Origin: Bartonella schoenbuchensis R1
GTDB taxonomy: Bacteria > Pseudomonadota > Alphaproteobacteria > Rhizobiales > Rhizobiaceae
Reading direction: 5' to 3'
DNA length: 64,000 nucleotides
Assembly (NCBI RefSeq): GCF_002022685.1
Contig: NZ_CP019789.1
Span: 1,314,501-1,378,500, forward strand
Shown here: positions 26,091 to 35,300 of the stretch, piece after piece
How positions within the stretch are numbered: the stretch's first letter is position 1
How the letters are laid out: every line of letters begins with the position of its first letter
Notes under the pieces: model-generated
Database searches by the model: none
Told to the model about the DNA's origin: nothing
Seen by the model: the letters and a program-made list of their open reading frames with translations, nothing else
Made by a program: the position numbers and the translations under genes

Positions 26091-26308
26091 GTGATATTTA
26101 CGTTACCAAAAATGGAGATATGGTTGATGCCATTTGCTGGAAACACTATCCAAAGGGTCAGCAAGCACTGGCTGTTGAGCGTGTTTATACAGCCAACCAC
26201 AGACTGGCAGATCTTGGACCCATTTTAAAAGCGGGGGTCACAATTGTTTTACCTGCCCTTCCCTACCCTCAAGCAACACCTGTCATTAGGCTCTGGGGCA
26301 GCAAATAA
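26087..26308 (+). CDS. Tail protein X (LysM-like)
   Basis: 73 residues from GTG 26087, which overlaps the U stop (GTGA) and has GGAGG six nt before it; TTG at 26084 is an alternative. DIYVTKNGDMVDAICWKHYP, ANHRLADLGPILKAGVTIVLPAL is the LysM-like fold of P2 gpX. Confidence 0.92.
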   Translation: MSDIYVTKNGDMVDAICWKHYPKGQQALAVERVYTANHRLADLGPILKAGVTIVLPALPYPQATPVIRLWGSK

Positions 26309-27612
26309 TGAAACCTTTCTGTAGGGTGATGTCTAATGGTGAGGATGTCACAAAAGCTTTAATGGATTATGTTCTATCCATTGAAATAACTGATGAAGCA
26401 GAAGACAAAAGTGATCGGATCACCATAGAACTCGATGACCGTGCTCGTATCAGTGATAATGGTTTTTTAGAGATCCCTTTAATTGGGACAGTTCTTTCTA
26501 TAACACTTGGCTATGAAGACGGTAAAGCGCGTGACATGGGATCCTACCTGATTGATGAAATATCTGTCAGCAGTCCACCACAAAGTTTAAGTGTGACGGG
26601 ACGAGCGGCTTCTATGAATACATCTTACCGAACTCCAAAAAGCCAGTCTTATCATCAGACAACACTAGGCAAGATCATTCAAGAAATAGCAACGCGCAAT
26701 GGCTATATTCCCGAGATTGATCCTTCTCTTGCAAAGATTGTCGTACGTCACATTGATCAAACGGGTGAAAGCGATATGGCTTTTGCAGCACGTCTTGCTG
26801 CAGAATATGACGCTGTAACAAAACCTATGGATAGCAGACTTGTTCTGGCCAAACGTGGTGAAGGCAAGGCTACCACTGGAGAGATGTTGCCTGTGGTCGC
26901 TATTCATGAAAGGATGTGTAGCTCTTGGGATTTTAAATATAATGCACGCGATGAAGCAGGTGAAGCACAGGGCTTAACACCAGGTGAAGGGGATGATCAA
27001 AAAGCAGCATCAGCAGCACAAAACCCAGAAGATATTGAAGAGTATGATGAAGAAACATCCATTCATATGGATGAATCACCTTTGCGTTCATTAAAACCAC
27101 TTCAAAAACAAGACAAAGTTGAAAAGCAAGAGGAAGAAAAAAAAGGAGGTGTGATAGCAACCTATCATGATTTACGCAGTGGTGAAAAGAAAGAGGTCAA
27201 AACCGGTCAGGCACCTTTTCATGAATTAAAATATACTTACCACAATCAATCAGAAGCTGTTGCTGCTATTGCTGCTTATCGTAATCAATCATTACGTGGT
27301 AAAGCGACCTTTTCGTGTGATATGGGCGGAGATCCGTTCATTCAATCTGAAATGAAGCTTATTCAAGCACCACCTTTCCGTCCTTACATTCCAGAGCAAT
27401 GGCGCATTAAAAGTGTCAAACATCGGTTGGATACACAAGGCGGTTATACAACAAGCATAGAGTGTGAGCTATTTGATGAAGCGCAAGAGAATACGGCGCA
27501 AAACGTCACAAACACTACACCCGATAAAGATGACACAATAGATGATAACGCCCCACCTCATGCTTATGATGAAGGTGAAGGTGTTATTCATATGGAAGGG
27601 GAAGATACATGA
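26308..27612 (+). CDS. Tail hub protein D (late control D family)
   Basis: 434 residues. Contains ALMDYVLSIEITDEAEDKSDRITIELDD and VTGRAASMNTSYRTPKSQSYHQTTLGKIIQEIATRNGY, typical of GpD/gp27-like baseplate hub proteins that hold the spike. Residues about 215-290 are an acidic, low-complexity insertion (QEEEKKGG region), and the C terminus is also disordered. The ATG overlaps the X stop. Confidence 0.93.
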   Translation: MKPFCRVMSNGEDVTKALMDYVLSIEITDEAEDKSDRITIELDDRARISDNGFLEIPLIGTVLSITLGYEDGKARDMGSYLIDEISVSSPPQSLSVTGRAASMNTSYRTPKSQSYHQTTLGKIIQEIATRNGYIPEIDPSLAKIVVRHIDQTGESDMAFAARLAAEYDAVTKPMDSRLVLAKRGEGKATTGEMLPVVAIHERMCSSWDFKYNARDEAGEAQGLTPGEGDDQKAASAAQNPEDIEEYDEETSIHMDESPLRSLKPLQKQDKVEKQEEEKKGGVIATYHDLRSGEKKEVKTGQAPFHELKYTYHNQSEAVAAIAAYRNQSLRGKATFSCDMGGDPFIQSEMKLIQAPPFRPYIPEQWRIKSVKHRLDTQGGYTTSIECELFDEAQENTAQNVTNTTPDKDDTIDDNAPPHAYDEGEGVIHMEGEDT

Positions 27613-28796
27613 CAGAGATTGTAGAACAATTACTCAATGGTGACTGTAAAGCGCGTACCCAAGGTTTGATTAAATCTTTAGCACAAGAGATCGGGTGTGA
27701 AGAAACTGTAGTTTCTGCCATTATTTCTGTTGAGTCAAATGGTAAAGGTTTTGATGATGAAGGGCGTGTAAAAGTACTTTTTGAAAAACATCAGTTTTAT
27801 AAGAATTTACCCCCTCATAAGCGTAAACAAGCTATTACAGAAGATCTTGCGAGACAGGAGTGGATCAGCCCTAAAGACGGGGGATATAAAGAACAAAAAA
27901 CCAACACTCAAGCTTTGAAGTTGCTCATTGCAGCTATGACCATTGATGAAGAAGCTGCCTTAAAATCTGCTTCTTATGGTGCTGGTCAAATTATGGGAAA
28001 TAACTATGGTATCCTTGGTTGGAATAGTGTCCAAGATTTTGTCACCAGCATGTGTTCGTGTGAAGACGAACAAATAAGAGCGATGTTTATTTTTTTCAAA
28101 AGACGTGGCCTTGCTTCAAGTTTACGAGACAAAGATTTTGATGCCATTGCACGCGTTTACAATGGCAGTGGTATGGTTAAAGAATATGGCCGACGCATGC
28201 GTAATGCTTATTGTGCCATCACAAAAAAATCAGCAGAGGTTAGTAATTCAGTTCGTGCCAATGGTTTACGACTAGGGTGTAAAGGCTACCGTGTTGAAGC
28301 GCTGCAAAAACGTCTCAATGATCTTGGTTATCCTGTTGCCATTGATAGTGATTATGGACCAGATACACGCAGTGCAATCTTTTCTTTTCAAGCTGATCAT
28401 AATTTAGAAGTTGATGGTGTTGTTGGTACCAAAACTCAAGAAGCGCTTGACGTGGCCACTCCAATGATTAGTCCCCGTCGCTCTGGTGTAAGTATAGCGG
28501 ATTTGAGAAAAAAGGGTACAAACATTATTAAAGATGCAGATAAAACCCAAACGGCGGGTTATGGTCTTGCTGCCACTTCAGCTCTCATGGGAGCAGAACA
28601 AATGGGGCTATTTGATAATCTTAAACTCTCTATAGGAAAAATGAGTGCTCTTGTAGAGCCACTTGTTCATATTGGTAAAGCAATCTCGGATCATTGGTGG
28701 ATGGCTGCTATTTTTGTAGGATTGATTATTGTTCTCGTCTCAGATCGTGTCAAAAGAACTTATCTAAAAGATTACAAGAAAGGCAGAGCTATCTAA
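27609..28796 (+). CDS. Endolysin: N-acetylmuramidase with PG-binding domain and C-terminal TM
   Basis: 395 residues. Residues 15-195 form an N-acetylmuramidase domain with the likely catalytic Glu in VVSAIISVESNGKGF and SYGAGQIMGNNYGILGW. Residues about 215-270 are a peptidoglycan-binding type 1 repeat (LRLGCKGYRVEALQKRLNDLGY, YGPDTRSAIFSFQ). The end has a membrane segment (WWMAAIFVGLIIVLVSD) followed by a basic tail. A C-terminal anchor is unusual for an endolysin. The ATG overlaps the D stop (ATGA). No separate holin is recognised next to it. Confidence 0.88.
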   Translation: MTEIVEQLLNGDCKARTQGLIKSLAQEIGCEETVVSAIISVESNGKGFDDEGRVKVLFEKHQFYKNLPPHKRKQAITEDLARQEWISPKDGGYKEQKTNTQALKLLIAAMTIDEEAALKSASYGAGQIMGNNYGILGWNSVQDFVTSMCSCEDEQIRAMFIFFKRRGLASSLRDKDFDAIARVYNGSGMVKEYGRRMRNAYCAITKKSAEVSNSVRANGLRLGCKGYRVEALQKRLNDLGYPVAIDSDYGPDTRSAIFSFQADHNLEVDGVVGTKTQEALDVATPMISPRRSGVSIADLRKKGTNIIKDADKTQTAGYGLAATSALMGAEQMGLFDNLKLSIGKMSALVEPLVHIGKAISDHWWMAAIFVGLIIVLVSDRVKRTYLKDYKKGRAI

Positions 28797-29012
28797 GTGC
28801 AAAAATACCTTGCGATTATACTTGATACATCCGCTGCTCTTTTCGAGATTTTGATGAATGTTTGTCAGATTGGAAAGAAAGTTGAACAGCACAAACAGAC
28901 AGAGGAAGCTTTAAAGGCAGCCAAAACAAGGTTAAAAATAGAAGATGAGATTAACAAAAAAAGTGATGATAATGTGCGCGCTGATCTCTCTAACTGGCTG
29001 CGCGACAAATAA
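28797..29012 (+). CDS. Rz-like inner-membrane spanin candidate
   Basis: 71 residues from GTG 28797, directly after the endolysin stop. A hydrophobic N terminus (YLAIILDTSAALFEILMNV) is followed by a charged helical part (KKVEQHKQTEEALKAAKTRLK). The last third overlaps an Rz1-like lipoprotein in another frame, the nested layout of Rz/Rz1. The hydrophobic part carries acidic residues, so the membrane call is tentative. Confidence 0.6.
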   Translation: MQKYLAIILDTSAALFEILMNVCQIGKKVEQHKQTEEALKAAKTRLKIEDEINKKSDDNVRADLSNWLRDK

Positions 29013-29163
29013 ACATGCTTCTTGTGTGGGGTGGATGCCTATTTATTTAGACAGACAAGATCTCAATACGATCAGTCCAAACCTAGCACGAGACATTTTA
29101 AAGCATAATGAGCACGGTAAACAGTTATGTGAGTGGAAGCCTGTTAATAAAAAATCAGGGTGA
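28945..29163 (+). CDS. Rz1-like outer-membrane lipoprotein spanin
   Basis: 72 residues. The signal MRLTKKVMIMCALISLTGC ends in an LTGC lipobox, then CVGWMPIYLDRQDLNTISPNLARDILKHNEHG. This body resembles small lysis lipoproteins of alphaproteobacterial phages. It overlaps the Rz-like gene by 68 bp. Role: bridging to the outer membrane in the last lysis step. Confidence 0.75.
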   Translation: MRLTKKVMIMCALISLTGCATNKHASCVGWMPIYLDRQDLNTISPNLARDILKHNEHGKQLCEWKPVNKKSG

Positions 29164-29280
29164 TTTTAATGCAGTTTGTTAAGACAAGTTGAAAAATCCT
29201 ATTCCCTAACCTGATTATTTTATCCCTAACCTTAAAAAAATATCAATAAAATCAATAGGTTATATACTATAAATTAACGA

Positions 29281-29303
29281 TTCGAATTCAGGTTCCCCAG
29301 CCA
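29281..29303 (+). other. tRNA-Gln 3'-end fragment, probable prophage att site
   Basis: TTCGAATTCAGGTTCCCCAGCCA reads as a T-loop, T-stem 3' strand, acceptor strand TTCCCCA, G discriminator and CCA, the form of bacterial tRNA-Gln (acceptor 5' TGGGGAA). The 5' T-stem partner is absent, so it is not a tRNA gene. It lies 118 bp after the lysis cassette. 29164-29541 holds no other feature I can support. Confidence 0.65.
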
Positions 29304-29541
29304 TTTTGATTTAACGACTTTAATTTATGCGTCTTTCTCTCACGCTTATTAAAACTATAATTCTCTATCTCTAAAAACTAAATTCTTTGTTGAATTCAAA
29401 GGGGGATTCTTAAACGCTTGATTTTATAAAACAAATCTATTAATCTAAAGGACACTTTTATAAAAAGTGACAATAATAATTTCACAAACATTATATCTAT
29501 ATATCTAGGTATGGTTTGGTAAATAATGAGGGAATACAACA

Positions 29542-29898
29542 ATGAAGCCAGAAACTATTGCGTCTGCTATGCATTCTATAACGTTGGCTTCAACAACGAT
29601 AGGGACAATGGAAGCCTCTAACAATGGGGTGGAGCCAACACAGAAAATGGCAAAACCTATTCCTATTATCGAACCTATGCCTCATTATCCCCTTTCTGCA
29701 AATATCTCTGATATGATAGCACATATTAATGAGCTTATTAGTCAGAAAACGACAAAACTTGTTACAGAAATTAATCACGTTTTCTCGTTAGAAAAACATA
29801 AAGAGCAAAAAAAGCAATCAATTCAGCAAGGTGCAGTAATAGAACAAGAAGGATTCTATGAAGCAACAAGAGTAGTAGAAAGAGTAACTAATAATTAA
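29542..29898 (+). CDS. Orphan small protein of unknown function
   Basis: 118 residues with a GAGGGA ribosome site. The N-terminal 45 residues are low in charge and rich in Thr/Ser/Pro. The C-terminal 70 are a predicted helix (SANISDMIAHINELISQKTTKLVTEINHVFSLEKHKEQKKQ). I do not recognise the family. It is alone between the att site and the beta-helix array. The following 29899-30161 holds no gene I can support. Confidence 0.45.
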   Translation: MKPETIASAMHSITLASTTIGTMEASNNGVEPTQKMAKPIPIIEPMPHYPLSANISDMIAHINELISQKTTKLVTEINHVFSLEKHKEQKKQSIQQGAVIEQEGFYEATRVVERVTNN

Positions 29899-30161
29899 AG
29901 TAGAGTCACATAGTCAGATTACTATTCATAACACCAAAGTAAGTTTGTGAATATTCTGATTTAGTCGCTAATGTAATATTTTGTTATCAATGTGATGAAA
30001 AATGCAAATAGAGCTTCTAGTAATGTGTAGCGATATTTATATTTCTGTTACATAATCAAATTATGTATAATTTCATTTCTTTCTAAACACATGATTGTAA
30101 AAACGCTCGAGTAAAAAATATAACAAGAATTGTCCATCACAAAATTCTTGCATAATATTAA

Positions 30162-32104
30162 TCAATATACCCCCATACCCTTATTCTTTCCCGTAATCGT
30201 CACATCATTCAACTCAGCACTCGTCACCCCATTCCCCACATACACCCCATACTCACCCATAAAATTAATCGTCGAGTTCTCCCTAATCATCAGCCTCTCA
30301 CCCTTCTCCATACTCACCCCTTTTGTGACCTGCAAAATCTTCACATCATCTAACGTCATCGTCATATCTGTCCCCCCCCACCGCATAGACCCCGTATCCA
30401 CTTTCCTCTCCCGTAATCGTTGTCCCCGTCAAGCTAACATTCTTTATCCCTCCCTTCACATAAACGCCCCATCCACTCTCTTTAAAGTCAATGGTTGTTC
30501 CCTTTTCTATTATCAACGTCCCCCTCTCTGCATAGACCCCCGTCCCACTTCCCTTTCCCGTAATCACCGTCTGCGTCAACTCAGCACTCTTCACCTCTCC
30601 CCACACCCCAACCCCAACTCCATCCCCCACAAACTCAATCGTCGAACTCCCACTAATCGTCAAACTCTTACCTCCCTTCTCCATCATCACCCCCATTGCC
30701 ACTCCTTTTATCCTCACATTATCCAACTTCACATCACCCCCCATCATCATCACCCCCGTACCCTTTCCATCTCCCGTAATCTCCACACCCATCAAACTCG
30801 CACTCTTCACCTCACTCCCCACCATCACCCCCGTTCCCGTAAACCCTTTTACCGACCCCTGATTCATTATCAACACCCCCTTCTCCACCCTCACCCCCGT
30901 TGCGAACCTTGAAATATCCACCCCTCCACTCAACGTCACACCCCCCTCCATATACACCCCCGTACCCTTTCCATCTCCCGTAATCTCCCCCTCAGTCATC
31001 TTAAACGTCCCCCCCTTCACATACACCCCCGTTTCAAACCTTGAAACCTCCACCCCTCCACTCAACTCAACCGTCCCCGAAGTATCCACAATCACCCCAT
31101 AACTCCCTCCACTTCCCCCTCCCTGAATCGACCCCCCCATCATAGTAGCCTTCCCCGACCCCGTCACTCTAAGCCCCATCGTAGTTCCCACAATCGTCGC
31201 CCTCCCATTCACCTCTAACACCCCACTTCCCGACACCTCAGCCCCCACCGTAGTTCCCTGAATCGACCCCTTTGTCACCTCCAACGTCCCCTTTGTCACC
31301 CTCGCCCCCACTCCAACCCCCTCAATCGTCACCGTATTCAACATCAACGCCCCATCCCCCATCATCACCGCCCCCGTACTCCCACTTGCTAAATTAATCT
31401 TCGCCCCTACCCCCATCACAGTAGCATTAGCCGTCCCCTTATCTCCCATAAACACTATCCCCATACTTCCCTGAACCTTCACCTCTCCCCCCAACGTCAC
31501 AGTCCCCCATCCTTCACCCCTATCCCCCCTCCATTAACCTTCACCCCATCAATCAACGTCACAGTCCCCCATTCTTCACCCCAATCACATAATCTCCCCT
31601 AACCCCAATCACCCCTTTAGTCACCGTAACAGAAGATCCCTTACCATCAGCCACTATCCCCTTATACACATTTTGAATATCAACCTCTCCCGCCAATACC
31701 AGCTTCCCTTGCTTTTCCACCTGAATCGCCGGCATCTTACTACTCTTATCCGTGATCGTCAGCTTATCTACTATCGTAATATCTGCCTTCGACCCATGCA
31801 CCTTCACAGCAGGATTACTAGGCTCATCCTTCATATCTATAGTTCTCGGACCCCTCAGCGTCCCCCCATCACCCGTACCCCCATACCTCCCATCACACTC
31901 GATTTTCCCATTTGGATTATCACCACTCCTATCACCAGCCTCCCCAGTACCATAAGTATTAGTAAACCCATTACAATTCAGTGATTTGGCATACACTTTT
32001 GTTTGAGCCGTAATAAGAGCAAGACCCGCCAGAACAGCTGTCGAGAGAACACACAAACAAACATGATGTTTTAACACACAACGCATAACCATAAACCCAT
32101 ACAT
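30162..32104 (-). pseudogene. Beta-helix surface protein, copy A, truncated and frameshifted
   Basis: Begins with the shared signal peptide (MVMRCVLKHHVCLCVLSTAV, ... QTKVYA) and head region, then right-handed beta-helix repeats of the form VTLSGGVxISRFxTGVxVxxGxxxMxxGxxxxFxGxGVxVG. Reading is broken at C5 tracts (31566-31570, 31504-31508, near a small local duplication) and at a C8 tract (30372-30379) where seven would keep frame. It ends at a stop after GKNKGMGVY, far shorter than copies B and C. No autotransporter beta-barrel follows. The family resembles Bartonella autotransporter passengers. Confidence 0.75.
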
Positions 32105-32340
32105 CCTCTTTAAATCACCCTGATTAAAAGAGACAAAATCTTCTTAAAAAAAAAGAAAAAACAAAAATGAAAACACACATGAATGGCTTGATCCCCAAAT
32201 CAAACGCCCCCAGAAAGCCTTCTACAAAAAACATCAAAACAAAACAAAATGCTCTCTAAACACGATCCTAAACACAGACCCAAAATAAAAAATAAACCTA
32301 CAAAACATAAAAGGGAAAATAAACACACCTAAACCATAAC
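32105..32340 (-). repeat. Array leader repeat, copy 1
   Basis: About 235 bp, nearly identical to 38966-39200 and 45901-46136, and continuing into the first 135 bp of the gene. It holds the putative promoter region and an AAAGAGG ribosome site. Its upstream edge is exactly where the body of copy B is cut. Confidence 0.85.
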
Positions 32341-35300
32341 AACATCACACGGCCACCATTATTTACATAAACACCCCTTGCTTTATCCTGCCCATCGATT
32401 TTAATGCCTATTCCCTTAATATCCGCAGTGTTTAAAACCCTTTTACCCTCTTTGTCTACAACGCTATCTGCCTCGACCTTTAAGAAAGTAGCATCGGAAT
32501 TACTACCCCTATACTTCATAGACAAATTATTTAACAAAACACTCCCCTGCTTGAGCAAAACACCGTGCTCTCTTTTAAACTCTATCGATCCTCCCACCAT
32601 ACTGACATTCCCCTTTACGATAGTCATACCCTCTGCAACCTCTTTCAAAGTAGTATCAACCATCAACAGCTGTCCATACCCCATCTTTATCCCCGTACCT
32701 TTATGACCAGACCCTGTAATATGGACATCATTTAATACAGCATACCCCTGATCAAAATAAATACCGTAGTCTCCCTTAAAACTAATGGATCCCTTACCCA
32801 TCACCAGAAACCCATTCCCCATCACATAAGCCCCCGTTTTAACCCCCTCAATATTCACCCCCTTCATCATGACTTTTGCTGAGTGACTCACCTCCACCCC
32901 TGCCCCTGCCCCTACACCTTCAACTGTATCTTCAACTGTATTTGCAACTGTATCTTCAACTGCAACTGCAACTGTACCTTTATTCTCTTGTCTTGTAATT
33001 TTGAAACCACTTAAAAAAGCATTCCCCCCTGAAACACTGATACCATACCTTCCACTAAAGGTAACCGATCCTCCCACCATGTGGACAACCCCTTGTGAGA
33101 TAGTCATACCCTTTGCAACATCTCTCAAGATAGTATCCTTCAACCGCACTGCTCCTCGTGTCATATACAGCCCCGTACCCTTTCCTTTTCCATCTCCCTC
33201 AATCGTCACCTTTTCTAAGAGAACCTTCCCTCCCATCGCATAGACCCCGTACCCACTTCCACTCCCCATAATCTTCGCCCCCGTCAAACGAGCATTCACC
33301 CCTCCCACCATCACCCCATATCCATCCTTAAACTCAATCTTCGTCCCATCCTCCACTGCCAACGTCCCACTCCCTGTCATAGCTACCCCTGTTCGTACAT
33401 TTGAAATCTTTACTCCCCCACTCAACGTCACCGTCAGCTGACTTCCCTCAGCACTCACCCCCGTTTGTACCCCTGAAATATCCACCCCCTCCAACGTCAC
33501 TATCCCACCCCCCACTGCATAGACCCCCACACTCACCCCATTATTCCTACCCCTCTCACTTCCAGTTCCCACAATCCTTGTTTTTGTCAAATAAGTACTC
33601 ACCAATCCTTCAACCTTCACCCCATACTCACCCATAAAACTAATCTCTGTTGTCCCCCTAATCATCAGGCTCTTTCCTCCCCTCGCATAAACCCCTTTCC
33701 CAACCTTTGAAATCTCCACCTTCTCCAACGATATCGTCAACTCCCCATTCCCCGCCCCTCCCACCGCATACACCCCCGTGCCCATACCACTTTCCTCTCC
33801 CTTAATTGTCACATCATTCAAGTTAACACTCTTCACCAATTTCTCCACATAAACGCCCCATCCACTCTCTTTAAAGTCAATGGTTGTTCCCTTTTCTATT
33901 ATCAACGTCCCCTTTTCCGCATACACCCCCGTTTTAACCTTTGAAATCCCCACCTTATCCAACATCATCTTTCCCGAGCTCTCCATTATGACCCCCACTC
34001 CCTTATCCTGTCCCGTAATCGTTGTCCCCTTCAACTCAGCCGTCACCTCACCCCCCACCATCACCCCATATCCACCCATAAACTCAATCCTCGAGTTCTC
34101 CCTAATCATCAAACTTTTACCCCCCATCACCCTCACCCCCGTTTGTACCTCTTTTATCGACCCCCCAGTAATCGTCAGACTTTTACCCTCCAACATCATC
34201 ACCCCCATTTCAACCTTTGAAATCTCCACCTTATCCAACGTCATCGTCAAGTTCGTCCCCCCCATCCCATAGACCCCCATACCCTTTCCACTTCTCCCTC
34301 CTATAATCTTCACATCTTTCAACTCAGCCGTCACATCACCCCCCACCATCACCCCGTACCCACCCCCAATTGCTAAACTAATCCTCGTCACATTCTCCAT
34401 CGTCAAGTTCCCTTTCCCCAACATCATCACCCCTATTTCAACCGCCTCAATCTTCACATCCGTCAAACCAACCTTCACATTTTCCGTCCCCATCGCATAG
34501 ACCCCCGTACTCCCCTTTCCACTTCCCGTAATCGTCACATCATTCAACTCAGCCATCGCCGTATTCCCCAGATAGACCCCAACCCCATAATTTCCCGTAA
34601 AATCAACTGACCCTTTCTTCATCGTCAGCTTTTTACCCCCCCTCGCATACACCCCCATTGCCACCTGTGAAATATCCACCTTATCCAACGTCATCGTCAA
34701 GTTCGTCCCCCCCATCGCATGTATCCCCATACCCTTATTCTTTCCCGTAATCGTCACATCATTCAACTCAGCACTCGTCACCCCATTCCCCACATACACC
34801 CCATACTCACCCATAAAATTAATCGTTGAGTTCCTACTAATCATCAAACTTTTACCCCGCCCCATCACTACCCCCATTGCCACCTTTGAAATCCTCACAT
34901 CGTCCAACGTCATCTCCAATGTCCCACCCCCCATCGCATACACCCCCATACTCCCAACTCCCCCACCCGTAATCACCGTCTGCGTCAAACTAACACTCTT
35001 CACCTCTCCCCACACCCCAACCCCAACTCCATCCCCCACAAACTCAATCGTCGAACTCCCACTAATCGTCAAACTCTTACCTTCCTTCTCCATATAGACC
35101 CCCATTTCAACCCCTTTTATCTCCACCTTATCCAACGTCATCGTCAAGTTCGTCCCCCCCTTCGCATACACCCCCGTACCCTTCCCTTTTCCATTCCCCC
35201 TAATCACCGTCCGCGTCAAACTCGCACTCTTCACCCCACTTCCCACATACACCCCATAATCCCCCATAAACTCAATCTTCGTCCCATCCTTCACCGTCAA

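Noticed and set aside
29281..29303. A functional tRNA gene
   Set aside because: Only the T-loop, T-stem 3' strand and acceptor 3' strand are present; no D-arm, anticodon arm or 5' acceptor upstream.
30130..30912. Long + strand ORF of 260 codons, and similar + ORFs at 33880-34272, 42820-43479 and 45454-45780
   Set aside because: They are Pro/His/Thr-rich shadows of the G-rich minus-strand beta-helix genes, with no ribosome sites or protein-like hydrophobic pattern.
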